Positions 8,827 through 15,907 of a DNA stretch of 17,683 nucleotides are shown piece by piece. The DNA is taken from contig JAADBR010000085.1 in NCBI GenBank assembly GCA_009995705.1, positions 1-17,683 on the forward strand, read 5' to 3'. The notes under the pieces were generated by a model. The model had not been told where the DNA came from. It worked only from the letters and a program-made list of their open reading frames with translations, and did not search any database. How positions within the stretch are numbered: the stretch's first letter is position 1; each line of letters starts with the position of its first letter. Both the position numbers and the translations under genes were made by a program. Source of the stretch: Microcystis aeruginosa W13-11. Lineage in GTDB: Bacteria > Cyanobacteriota > Cyanobacteriia > Cyanobacteriales > Microcystaceae.

Positions 8827-8854
8827 GTGGGGTGTGGGGTGTGGGGTGTGGGGT
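8827..8854. repeat. tandem heptanucleotide repeat GTGGGGT x4
   Basis: Four exact GTGGGGT units are followed by GATGGG. On the + strand this gives four runs of four G with 3-base loops, plus further runs just before it (8798-8819), so it meets the usual pattern for an intramolecular G-quadruplex. It lies in the spacer between remA and the 9014 ORF. A related GTGTGGGGTGTGAGGGGTG string occurs at 15819-15838. Confidence 0.9.
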
Positions 8855-8865
8855 GATGGGAGCTT

Positions 8866-8916
8866 TTTTCAGTGATCAGTAAACAGTAATCAGTGAACTG
8901 AAAACTCACGTCTGAT
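8866..8916. repeat. dispersed repeat, copy 2 of the 51-bp element
   Basis: It differs from 7652-7702 at two positions by eye. Both copies are in the same orientation about 1.2 kb apart, bracketing gmk and remA. Recombination between them would remove these genes, so the pair is unlikely to be an active boundary. Confidence 0.85.
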
Positions 8917-9013
8917 CGGTGATCACTGATCACTGTTAAGAATGTCCCCAGCAATGGCATGATAATTATGGTAACTAATAAGTATTCTCTAGCCTTGGTG
9001 GGTGCGTTAGACT

Positions 9014-9220
9014 ATGGGTTTTGCTGATCTATCGATCGCTGATGTTGCGGCAGAGTACGATCTGGCCGATGAATCTGTGTTGTCACTTTGCGACCAATTA
9101 GGCATCTCCTATAAAGATCGGCAGACTAATCTCGCCCTAGAAGATGCTAAAGCAATTATCTCACTGATTTTATCCCAACGCTCAGGAGTAACCGCCTCGA
9201 AAACGGAAACGTCCCCTTGA
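9014..9220 (+). CDS. small hypothetical protein upstream of psbV (68 aa)
   Basis: This 68-residue acidic protein begins MGFADLSIADVAAEYDLADE and continues ESVLSLCDQLGISYKD, then a helix LEDAKAIISLIL. The pattern (helix, turn, helix with a D-E-S-V/L step) resembles a small helix-turn-helix or an IF2 N-terminal-like module, but I do not recognise a named family. There is no signal peptide or membrane segment. It has good coding character, lies 128 bp upstream of psbV on the same strand, and ends in a polar tail (ASKTETSP). Whether it is co-transcribed with psbV or affects its expression is unknown. Confidence 0.7.
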   Translation: MGFADLSIADVAAEYDLADESVLSLCDQLGISYKDRQTNLALEDAKAIISLILSQRSGVTASKTETSP

Positions 9221-9348
9221 CTTTATTCCCCACTGCGATCTTCTCGGTGTCCGTGATCACCTAGAATCGATCAACACCCTCCCAGAGGAGAAAATTTTTT
9301 AGTCACCTTAAAATTCCCTTTCTTGGAACAATTGCGAGTAGGAGAACA

Positions 9349-9834
9349 ATGATCAAACGTTTGATTGTGGCAGCGATCGCTGTAGTCTTTTTTGTATTAC
9401 AATTCAATCTTAACGGCGCTAGTGCCTTAGAACTCGATCAAGAAACCCTCACCATCACCCTCAATGATGCAGGGGAATCGGTGACTTTGACTTCTGAACA
9501 AGCGACGGAAGGACAGAAACTTTTTGTCGCCAATTGTACTAAGTGCCACCTGCAAGGTAAAACCAAAACTAATAATAACGTCAGTTTGGGTCTGGCCGAT
9601 CTGGCGGGAGCGGAACCTCCCAGAGATAATCTGTTAGCATTGATTGATTATCTAGAACATCCCACCAGTTACGATGGTGTAGATGATCTGAGCGAATTGC
9701 ATCCCAATGTTAGCCGTCCCGATGCCTTCCCAGAATTACGCAATCTGACCGAAGATGATGTGTATAACGTCGCCGCTTATATGTTGGTTGCTCCCCGTCT
9801 AGACCAGCGCTGGGGTGGGACAATTTACTTCTAA
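9349..9834 (+). CDS. psbV: photosystem II extrinsic cytochrome c-550
   Basis: This 161-residue precursor carries an N-terminal signal peptide: MIKR, then the hydrophobic stretch LIVAAIAVVFFVLQF, with likely cleavage after ASA at residue 26. The mature protein starts at LELDQETL. The c-type heme site is C63-T-K-C66-H67, and H118 in SELHPNVSRPD is the expected second axial ligand. The C-terminus DQRWGGTIYF is typical of PsbV. The protein sits on the lumenal face of photosystem II and stabilises the oxygen-evolving cluster. Length and motifs are complete. A good ribosome binding site (GGAGA, 9341-9345) precedes the ATG. A HIP1 octamer lies in the signal-peptide coding region. Confidence 0.97.
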   Translation: MIKRLIVAAIAVVFFVLQFNLNGASALELDQETLTITLNDAGESVTLTSEQATEGQKLFVANCTKCHLQGKTKTNNNVSLGLADLAGAEPPRDNLLALIDYLEHPTSYDGVDDLSELHPNVSRPDAFPELRNLTEDDVYNVAAYMLVAPRLDQRWGGTIYF

Positions 9835-9856
9835 ATTGCCCTCCATATATTCCCCG

Positions 9857-9884
9857 ATCCCTCTAGATTTCTAGGGGGATTTTT
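9857..9884 (+). terminator. factor-independent terminator after psbV
   Basis: ATCCCTCTAGA (9857-9867) pairs with TCTAGGGGGAT (9870-9880) with one G-T wobble. A run of T residues ends the structure at 9884, and it begins 22 bp after the psbV stop. The left arm also contains the last codons and stop of the convergent pseudogene on the other strand. Confidence 0.8.
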
Positions 9885-10588
9885 GATTGGACAGCAAATA
9901 GTTGTAAAAATTCTTTGAGTTCATTTAATACTTCATGCTCAAAGTTCCAAATATGACGTTTGTTTTTCATAACATAATCAAATCCATTCATACTGCATTT
10001 CCTGCCAGCTTGTTTTTTGTCTTCTGTGGAACAGGTATCAAATCGTAAATAGTTACTAATCCAAAACTTATCAAAATCTTTGTCTTTAATCGATTTTTCT
10101 TGCTTGTTTAAACAATTTCTCCATCCAGTCTTCTAAACAATCCGCATAGGTGTAATCTTGACTTTTAATCTTCTTGAGAACTGTTTCTGGTTCTCCTTGT
10201 CCTTCCACATTGGTAAAATAACAAGCAAATTCTGTGATTTGATCTTCTATTGTTGTCAATCTATAAAGCTGACTGGTTTCCCTAATATCTTCCGCTTCTG
10301 GATACACCTTTTTTAGACAATCGTTAAGCCAATTTAGTCGCTCTGTCTTAGTATCAGAATATCGATAATAATACCAACTTTAGGGATAGCTTTTTTACCA
10401 AGAGTCGACTTAATTTCATCGAAAGTGCTGGTTAATTTAGCTTGATCTAAACCCCGTAAACATTTATAGTCATCTTCCTCAAAGCAAATCGGTTTATCTA
10501 ACTGAATTTTGTTAATATTTAAGTATTTCACTAGGGCTTCGATAAAAATTTTATCATTCTTGCTCTCGACGATTAATAAGTTACTCAC
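9863..10588 (-). pseudogene. DUF3226/TOPRIM-like gene disrupted by two compensating frameshifts
   Basis: The gene begins with GTG at 10588, overlapping the end of the ATPase gene by 8 bp. The N-terminus MSNLLIVESKNDKIFIEAL has the TOPRIM-like glutamate (E8) and D12. At the next acidic motif, GIIIDID (D76), two extra bases (or one missing) near 10356-10357 split the D-x-D and lead to a stop at 10334. The second frame carries on as DTKTERLNWLNDCLKKV, then YPEAEDIRETSQLYRL, to about 10100. A further single-base shift there returns to the first frame, which reads KDFDKFWISNYLRFD and ends at 9863. The total of 726 bp equals 242 codons, so the shifts cancel outside the middle. TOPRIM partners of OLD-type ATPases cut nucleic acid; here the product should be truncated. 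Sequencing error is an alternative. Confidence 0.75.
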
Positions 10589-11669
10589 CTCTCACCTCAT
10601 TGCCATGTTTTAAGGCGTAATCTAAAGTGCTTAATTGTCTTTTAATACCAATAATTTTATCAGTTCTGGGACTCCTTGCTAGTTCAAAATAGGCCCCCTG
10701 TTCTGGATAATATCCTAACCCCACATCGGCAAAAGCTTGGATCATCTCTAAACTATGGGTTGTGGCAAAAATTTGGCTATCTAGTTCCATAGCTAATCGG
10801 AATAAAGTTTTCCAAATATCTGGGTAAGCAGTATGGTGAAGACCATTTTCTATTTCATCGATAAAAATGATTTTTTTAGGATTGAGTAGTAGAGCAAAAA
10901 TTATCTCTATCAGACGATTAATAGCTTCACCAAACAGAGTGGATAGGCGTTTTCTCTCTTTTCTTTTCAGATATAAATTGGGTTCGCCCAGAAAAAAACT
11001 TTCTATTTTCTCAAGAAATGGATCAAGAACTTGTAGAGCTTTTAGCACTTCTTCTTCCTGTTCATTAAAAACTATTTTAGTGTAGGACTCGCTCAATTCT
11101 TCCAAAGATTTATTGACAGATGCGGCAATGATTACTGGTTCCTCATCACCCCCATCAGGTAAAGGGAGTACTCCCTCAGAACTAGCAATTAAAAAATAGT
11201 TCATTTGACCATCATTTGAGTCATTCTTGAGGTGAAAACTTGCGTGAATATTCAAGATAGAAATAACTGATTTATTTTTAGCGATAAAATCGTATAATTT
11301 TTGCAAGTCTTCAGAGATGCCTAAAACGCTATCTTTAAGAGAATCGGAAATCGATATTTTTACCAATTTATCCCCTTGATTAGATTGGGAGCCTTTTAAC
11401 TCAATAATATTTTTTCTATCAAGATTGAATAATAAATTATCCCAGGCATTTTTGGGAACAGTCTGAATAACTGCTAAAGATTCCTTGCGAATAGCTTCTC
11501 TGACTTCATGAATAGTATTTGGATAGGGATAACTATATAAAAATATTGCCTCTAACAGGGCAGTTTTCCCTGAATTGTTTTTACAGCCAATTAAATTAAC
11601 TCGCTCAAAACCTTCAATTTTGGTATGCTCAAAACATCTAAAATTACTAATTTCAATATCCTTAATCAT
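10581..11669 (-). CDS. AAA15/OLD-like ABC-type ATPase
   Basis: This 362-residue protein starts MIKDIEISNFRCFEHTKIEG, the usual opening of RecF/OLD-type ATPases. The Walker A motif is GCKNNSGKT (28-36, K35), and the Walker B motif is IIFIDEIENGLHH (D271, E272). The switch region follows as ATTHSLEMI (303-310). The signature segment before Walker B (around 243-252) is degenerate. There is no fused TOPRIM nuclease domain; that function would come from the downstream DUF3226 gene, overlapped by 8 bp. The design resembles two-gene ATPase-TOPRIM anti-phage systems such as PARIS (AriA/AriB), though in PARIS the partner is DUF4435. GGAGGT lies 7 bases before the ATG. The gene is divergent from ubiD and AT-rich compared with it, which suggests acquisition. 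Confidence 0.85.
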   Translation of the reverse strand: MIKDIEISNFRCFEHTKIEGFERVNLIGCKNNSGKTALLEAIFLYSYPYPNTIHEVREAIRKESLAVIQTVPKNAWDNLLFNLDRKNIIELKGSQSNQGDKLVKISISDSLKDSVLGISEDLQKLYDFIAKNKSVISILNIHASFHLKNDSNDGQMNYFLIASSEGVLPLPDGGDEEPVIIAASVNKSLEELSESYTKIVFNEQEEEVLKALQVLDPFLEKIESFFLGEPNLYLKRKERKRLSTLFGEAINRLIEIIFALLLNPKKIIFIDEIENGLHHTAYPDIWKTLFRLAMELDSQIFATTHSLEMIQAFADVGLGYYPEQGAYFELARSPRTDKIIGIKRQLSTLDYALKHGNEVRGE

Positions 11670-11849
11670 GTTGACCTCCGGGCTGAATAAGCATAAATTT
11701 AGGGTTAGGAATGACCCTGGCGAGATGGGGATTTTTTTACCTAATTCTAGACGAGAATCGCCTCCAACTCTGAAAACGGTGACTATCCCCCACCGAAACT
11801 GCCGTCCTAAGAGATAATAGAGACAGGGATTTATTTACATTTCTTCATC

Positions 11850-13355
11850 ATGGCTAGAGACTTACGAGGATTTATTAAGCTTTTAGAAGATCGTGGCCAA
11901 TTACGCCGCATTAGTGCATCGGTCTCTGCCGATTTAGAAATTGCCGAGATCGCTAATCGGATGCTGCAGGTGGGGGGACCGGCCCTACTGTTTGAAAACG
12001 TGCAAGGGGCCGAGTTTCCCGTCGCTATTAACCTCATGGGAACGGTAGAACGCATCTGTTGGGCGATGAACCTCAATAAACCCGAAGAATTGGAAGATTT
12101 AGGCAAAAAACTCGCTCTCTTGCAACAACCAAAACCGCCGAAAAAACTCTCCCAAGCGATCGATTTTGGTAAAGTGTTGTTTGATGTCCTGAAAGCCAAA
12201 CCCAATCGTAACTTTTTCCCCGCCTGTCAACAGGTGATTTTAGAGGGGGATGAGGTAGATTTAAAGAAAATTCCGATGATTCGCCCCTATCGGGGGGATG
12301 CAGGCCAGATTATCACCCTAGGGCTAGTAATTACTAAAGATTGCGAAACGGGAACCCCTAACGTCGGTGTCTATCGCTTACAGCTACAGTCTCACAATAC
12401 CATGACCGTCCACTGGTTATCCGTGCGCGGTGGGGCGCGTCACCTGCGAAAAGCAGCACAAATGGGCAAAAAATTAGAAATAGCCATCGCTTTAGGGGTC
12501 GATCCTCTGATTATCATGGCCGCTGCCACTCCTATCCCCGTAGATCTCTCAGAATGGCTGTTTGCGGGATTGTACGGCGGTTCTGGGGTACAGTTAGCCA
12601 AATGTAAAACCCTCGCTTTAGAAGTGCCAGCCGACTCAGAAATCGTCCTCGAAGGAACAATTACCCCTGGAGAGGTATTGCCAGATGGACCCTTTGGTGA
12701 TCACATGGGTTACTATGGCGGTGTGGAAGATTCACCCCTGATTCATTTCCACTGCATGACCCATCGTCGTGACCCCATTTATTTAACCACTTTTAGCGGT
12801 CGTCCTCCCAAGGAAGAAGCGATGATGGCTATCGCTCTTAATCGTATTTATACGCCGATTTTACGGCAACAGGTGTCGGAAATCAGGGATTTTTTCCTAC
12901 CGATGGAAGCTTTAAGCTATAAAGCGGCGATTATCTCCATTGATAAGGCCTATCCCGGACAAGCGCGACGAGCTGCCCTAGCTTTTTGGAGTGCCTTACC
13001 CCAGTTCACCTATACTAAATTTGTCATCGTCGTCGATAAGGAGATTAATATTCGCGACCCCCGACAGGTGGTTTGGGCAATTAGTTCTAAAGTGGATCCG
13101 GTTCGCGATGTGTTTATTCTCCCGGAAACCCCCTTTGATAGCCTCGATTTTGCCAGCGAAAAGGTCGGTTTGGGGGGGAGAATGGGAATTGATGCCACCA
13201 CTAAAATGTATCCCGAAACTGACCACGAGTGGGGGGAACCTTTGGAGTCGGATCCAGCCATGGCGGTCAAAGTTTCCCAACGCTGGTCAGAATACGGTTT
13301 AATCGATATTAATTTACAAGAAGTAGATGCCAATAAATTTGGCTACGAAATGTAG
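11850..13355 (+). CDS. ubiD: UbiD-family prenylated-FMN decarboxylase, probably for plastoquinone synthesis
   Basis: This 501-residue protein has the UbiD hallmarks: NVGVYRLQLQ with N171 and R176, the segment VPADSEIVLEG (E264 and E268), and PDGPFGDHMGYYGG (279-291). UbiD enzymes remove the carboxylate from an aromatic ring using prenylated FMN made by UbiX. Cyanobacteria make plastoquinone from 4-hydroxybenzoate, and this homologue is expected to decarboxylate the prenylated intermediate. The length is typical for the cyanobacterial form. The ATG at 11850 gives the expected MARDLRGFIKLLEDRG start. There is no close co-directional neighbour. The gene is divergent from the ATPase gene with 180 bp between the starts, where GATAAT at 11813-11818 could be its -10 box. 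Confidence 0.93.
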   Translation: MARDLRGFIKLLEDRGQLRRISASVSADLEIAEIANRMLQVGGPALLFENVQGAEFPVAINLMGTVERICWAMNLNKPEELEDLGKKLALLQQPKPPKKLSQAIDFGKVLFDVLKAKPNRNFFPACQQVILEGDEVDLKKIPMIRPYRGDAGQIITLGLVITKDCETGTPNVGVYRLQLQSHNTMTVHWLSVRGGARHLRKAAQMGKKLEIAIALGVDPLIIMAAATPIPVDLSEWLFAGLYGGSGVQLAKCKTLALEVPADSEIVLEGTITPGEVLPDGPFGDHMGYYGGVEDSPLIHFHCMTHRRDPIYLTTFSGRPPKEEAMMAIALNRIYTPILRQQVSEIRDFFLPMEALSYKAAIISIDKAYPGQARRAALAFWSALPQFTYTKFVIVVDKEINIRDPRQVVWAISSKVDPVRDVFILPETPFDSLDFASEKVGLGGRMGIDATTKMYPETDHEWGEPLESDPAMAVKVSQRWSEYGLIDINLQEVDANKFGYEM

Positions 13356-13751
13356 ATTTATTCGACTAAGCTGTCAGCTAAGAGGCATTTTAAAAGATTT
13401 AGAACCTTGTCTTCTGACAAAAGATTCGCAAACTTCAGCAAAAATGATTCTACAGATAATGGTAAACCAAAACGTCAACGTAGAGCTTGTGGCGATCGAT
13501 TTAACACTACCTCAATTTTCTCAAAAAAATTGACCCGTCCCTAGGCAGAAGACAAAGGGCAAAAGAGCAAAATAAGGGAGAGTTAAAGTCCTGGGGAGAT
13601 ACAGGCAAACCGAATGATCAAGGTGGTGCGTTAAAGCGGATTGTTAATTTTAGTTTTTTGACCGAATTGATAGCCGCAAACACGCACCTTACACTCTACT
13701 AAACGTGGGAGGTTTTAAGCCCAAATTTTCCGGTAAAATGATTGAGGATAA
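13356..13751. other. spacer with a shared 40-bp repeat and an imperfect palindrome
   Basis: No gene is supported. Positions 13499-13537 closely match 17254-17291, the 3' flank of the formylglycine-type gene. Around 13622-13690, terminal AAGGTG-type and CACCTT-type arms enclose inner inverted segments, giving a MITE-like palindromic element of about 70 bp with no coding capacity. The remaining bases show nothing I can name. Confidence 0.5.
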
Positions 13752-14108
13752 TTGGCCAAAACTGTATGGGGATTTAAGCCTGTGATCATCAAAGAGTTAG
13801 AAGAGCAACTTCTTGCCCTCAAACCTAGCGAAAAAGTGCAGGTAATCCAGTTACTCGCTCAAAGTCTTGGTGGTGATTGGCAGGGAATTGAGAAAACCCC
13901 TAAAGTTTGCGACGGACAAGCCTGCATTGCCAATACAAGAATTCCAGTTTGGGTGTTAGTAGAAGCTCGTCGTATTGGTTATAGTGATGCTGATTTATTA
14001 ACAAGTTATCCGACTATTAAGGCTACGGATTTAGCTAATGCTTGGGTATATGCGGCAGCTCATGAAGATGAGATTGATTTTCTCATTGAGCAGAATCAAG
14101 CAGTTTAG
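13752..14108 (+). CDS. DUF433 antitoxin, orphaned
   Basis: The DUF433 domain occupies the C-terminal half: KVCDGQACIANTRIPVWVLV, then RIGYSDADLLTSYPTI and the AWVYAAAHEDEIDFLI tail. DUF433 proteins are small DNA-binding antitoxins normally paired with a DUF5615 PIN-like toxin encoded just downstream. The longest frame uses TTG at 13752 (118 aa); GTG at 13782, giving VIIKELEEQLLALKPSEK, is a better-looking start (108 aa). Three bases after the stop a new ATG begins the expected toxin sequence (MARFYAD), but it survives for only about eight codons. The antitoxin may therefore be a relic or may neutralise a related toxin elsewhere. Confidence 0.85.
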   Translation: MAKTVWGFKPVIIKELEEQLLALKPSEKVQVIQLLAQSLGGDWQGIEKTPKVCDGQACIANTRIPVWVLVEARRIGYSDADLLTSYPTIKATDLANAWVYAAAHEDEIDFLIEQNQAV

Positions 14109-14111
14109 GGG

Positions 14112-14198
14112 ATGGCACGTTTTTATGCAGATGACTTGCATCATTCAACCTTTATTTTATCTCAGAGAATAAAGCATCTAAATCTTGACGATCATTAA
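14112..14198 (+). pseudogene. stub of a DUF5615 PIN-like toxin
   Basis: The ATG at 14112 follows the DUF433 stop by three bases. The frame reads MARFYADDLHHS and runs to a stop at 14198. MARFYAD is the normal N-terminus of DUF5615 toxins as I recall them. What follows is simply the antisense of the 3' end of the neighbouring ParE-type gene, so the toxin gene was cut at about 14133-14140 and the rest lost. Confidence 0.6.
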
Positions 14199-14451
14199 CA
14201 ATTCTTAAAATTCCCACCGTTTCATTAATTACTCGATAGAAAATAATATATCCATCTAAAGGTAAACCTCTCAAGGATGGTTTAATATGAGTATGGCTGC
14301 GTCCTAACTTAGGAAATTGTACTAATTGTTGACACTTTTTGTAGAATTTTCTGAATAGTTTTTCACCTGCTTTAATATTTACTACTAAAAAATAATCGGC
14401 AATCTTGTTTAAATCTTGACTGGCTGAAGGCGCAATAATCTAACGATTCAT
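14152..14451 (-). pseudogene. ParE/RelE-type toxin gene with a stop at codon 4
   Basis: The 99-residue frame starts MNR, then TAG (complement of 14440-14442), then continues without further stops: IIAPSASQDLNKIADYF, KLFRKFYKKCQQL, LPLDGYIIFYRVINE, ending DRQDLDALFSEIK. The pattern is that of the ParE/RelE toxin fold, which blocks gyrase or cuts mRNA; the lost codon 4 is probably tyrosine (TAT or TAC to TAG). No ATG or GTG soon after could rescue the full product. It lies two bases downstream of its antitoxin, also broken. The toxin is almost certainly not made at full length, unless an ATT or another rare start is used. Confidence 0.8.
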
Positions 14452-14453
14452 AA

Positions 14454-14713
14454 TTATTTTTGTTGCGCTTTTTTAAATTTTTCGAGTATATCATTTATGA
14501 CCTTTTCTCCATCTAATCCCTCTCCATTATCTAATTCTGCTATGGCACGTCAATTTTTTAACGAGTTTCTTCTACCCATTGTCAGTAATCTTCGTCGAGG
14601 ATTTCTAGCAAGTAAAAAGCGGTATCTATGACTTGTTCTGAATTATTAAATCTGCCACTTTTTAACTGTTTTTGGATAAATTGTTCTTGATTGGGTTTTA
14701 GTTGAATATTCAT
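14454..14713 (-). pseudogene. ParD-like antitoxin gene, degenerate
   Basis: The frame starts MNIQLKPNQEQFIQKQL, continues SEQVIDTAFYLLEILDEDY, and then meets TGA, after which QWVEETR is followed by TAA. A one-base loss near the segment KIDVA shifts the frame, and the end IAELDNGEGLDGEKVINDIL...KKAQQK appears in another frame. Restored, it would be about 86 residues, the size of ParD/CopG antitoxins, with an N-terminal ribbon-helix-helix and a toxin-binding C-terminus. Three independent lesions make sequencing error unlikely. The first 33 bp of this gene region recur at 15908-15940. Confidence 0.8.
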
Positions 14714-14725
14714 GATGACACTAAA

Positions 14726-15150
14726 TTACATTTGTTCTTGAAAAAGATTTTGAAATGGCTCCGTATTTTTCCAACGATAGGTATTGAAATCTCGATAATC
14801 AACGGAAAGAATTTTACCTGAATCTAATTCTTCTGCCAAAATAACTAAGGATGCGTCGGCTAAATCCATTGGCAAATCTCTATATTTTGCATCAGTTCTT
14901 CAAGGCGTTGGCAGTGTTTAGTTTTGAGGTTGAATACCTGTAGTTCTCCTGTGGATATTTTATGAATAAAGGTTTTTGGAACATTTATTCCTACTCGTTT
15001 TTGTAGTAAGTAGCAAGTTTCAGTGACAACGCACCAGGTTGTAATAAATTGTTGATTGATTAATTTTTGAAATTGTTTTTTTGCTAATGGGTGAAGTGAG
15101 TCGTTTTTATTGGCAAGGGCCAGCCAGAAACCAGTATCAACAATGATCAT
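14726..15150 (-). pseudogene. PIN-domain (VapC-type) toxin gene frameshifted in an A-run
   Basis: The product begins MIIVDTGFWLALANKND, with D5 and the second acidic residue E44 in VVTETCYLL. After residue 88 (EELMQ) a run of four A residues (T residues 14885-14888 on +) appears to lack one base and the frame ends at 14860. In the alternative frame the rest of the PIN domain is readable: YRDLPMDLADASLVILAEEL, then LSVDYRDFNTYRW, ending at 14726. Restored, the protein would have 141 residues, with the missing part carrying the last catalytic aspartates (DLADAS and SVDYRD). It is probably an RNase toxin made inactive. The ATG at 15150 overlaps the antitoxin end by 14 bp; a GTG at 15168 is less likely. 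Confidence 0.82.
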
Positions 15151-15385
15151 ATTTTTGATTAAGTTCACTTGTTAAATAGGTTTTATAGTTTTGCGAAAGG
15201 TCTGGTTCAGCTTCTATACAACCGATAAAGTCAGACCAATCTTGTGTTTCCTGCTCTTTAATTTCCTGTTGGTTGGGAGAATATCGTTTTTTTAGAATAT
15301 CTACAAGTTCAATAATAGTCTGTTGTGCGTCGAGGGGAAGGGACGCAATATCTTTTTGAATTGTTTCTAGGTTTACCATTGTCAT
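15137..15385 (-). CDS. antitoxin of the PIN toxin (VapB-type)
   Basis: This 82-residue protein starts MTMVNLETIQKDIASLPLDA and continues QQTIIELVDILKKRY, a pattern common in cyanobacterial small antitoxins encoded before PIN toxins. The C-terminal part, rich in acidic residues (IGCIEAEPDLSQNYKTYL), would bind the toxin. The gene is intact and overlaps the toxin start by 14 bp, so translation is coupled. No DNA-binding fold is certain from the sequence. It is the surviving partner of an inactivated toxin. Confidence 0.72.
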   Translation of the reverse strand: MTMVNLETIQKDIASLPLDAQQTIIELVDILKKRYSPNQQEIKEQETQDWSDFIGCIEAEPDLSQNYKTYLTSELNQKYDHC

Positions 15386-15640
15386 TATCTTTTTATAGTT
15401 TATTCTATCAATTTTAAAATAAAATACGGGAGATTCACTATTGGTTTGCTTGTTATCTCGTTCCCAGGTTCTACCTAGGAATGCTCTCTTCAGGTTCTAC
15501 CTGAATATCGCTATAAGGCAGAACCTTATATATTGTATTCCAAGTTGGCGCTAAAGCGCAACTACGAACCTTAACTCAAACTACTGCGGTAGGGTGTGTT
15601 AAGTACCGCGCGCAAAATTAATTACACATATGGATGTTAA

Positions 15641-15781
15641 AATATAGCGTTTTTCAGTCTGCTGAGGTACAAAAGTTATGGGTTTCAGAAAGCCCAGATT
15701 TGGACGTTAATCGGCATCTTGGGAACAGCTTTACTAGGAACAGTCATTCGCTATATTATTCTCCCTTTTTCTCAATCATAA
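15641..15781 (+). pseudogene. possible 3' remnant of a small membrane protein gene
   Basis: The open stretch of 46 codons has no ATG but encodes a convincing membrane-type segment: QKAQIWTLIGILGTALLG followed by TVIRYIILPFSQS and a stop at 15779-15781. The longer ORF in another frame over the same bases looks less natural. This suggests the end of a gene that lost its 5' part, but the family is not recognised and chance cannot be excluded. Confidence 0.3.
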
Positions 15782-15907
15782 TTAGCGTCTGCGGCAAAAA
15801 GTTTTTCGGTGGTGGCAGGGTGTGGGGTGTGAGGGGTGTGAGCTAAAATAGGTTAGTTGCGGTGCGTTACATTAACATTAACGCACCCTACGAGATCGGC
15901 AATCGCA

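Larger units (their letters stand above)
8621..9013. other. repeat-rich spacer between divergent remA and the psbV-side genes
   Basis: No gene is supported. The stretch contains an AT-rich leader, a G-run-rich tandem repeat (8827-8854), copy 2 of the dispersed 51-bp repeat (8866-8916), and a small palindromic tail rich in GATCACTG (8918-8937). Promoters for remA-gmk on the left and the 68-residue ORF on the right must lie here, but none is clear enough to place. Confidence 0.6.

Noticed and set aside
8733..8960. 75-residue minus-strand ORF rich in HPTPHTPHP
   Set aside because: It is only the translation of the GTGGGGT tandem repeat and its flanks.
15634..15846. 70-residue ORF starting MLKYSVFQSAEV
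   Set aside because: It ends in GT-rich repeat sequence and shows no motif; another frame over the same bases encodes a better membrane segment.
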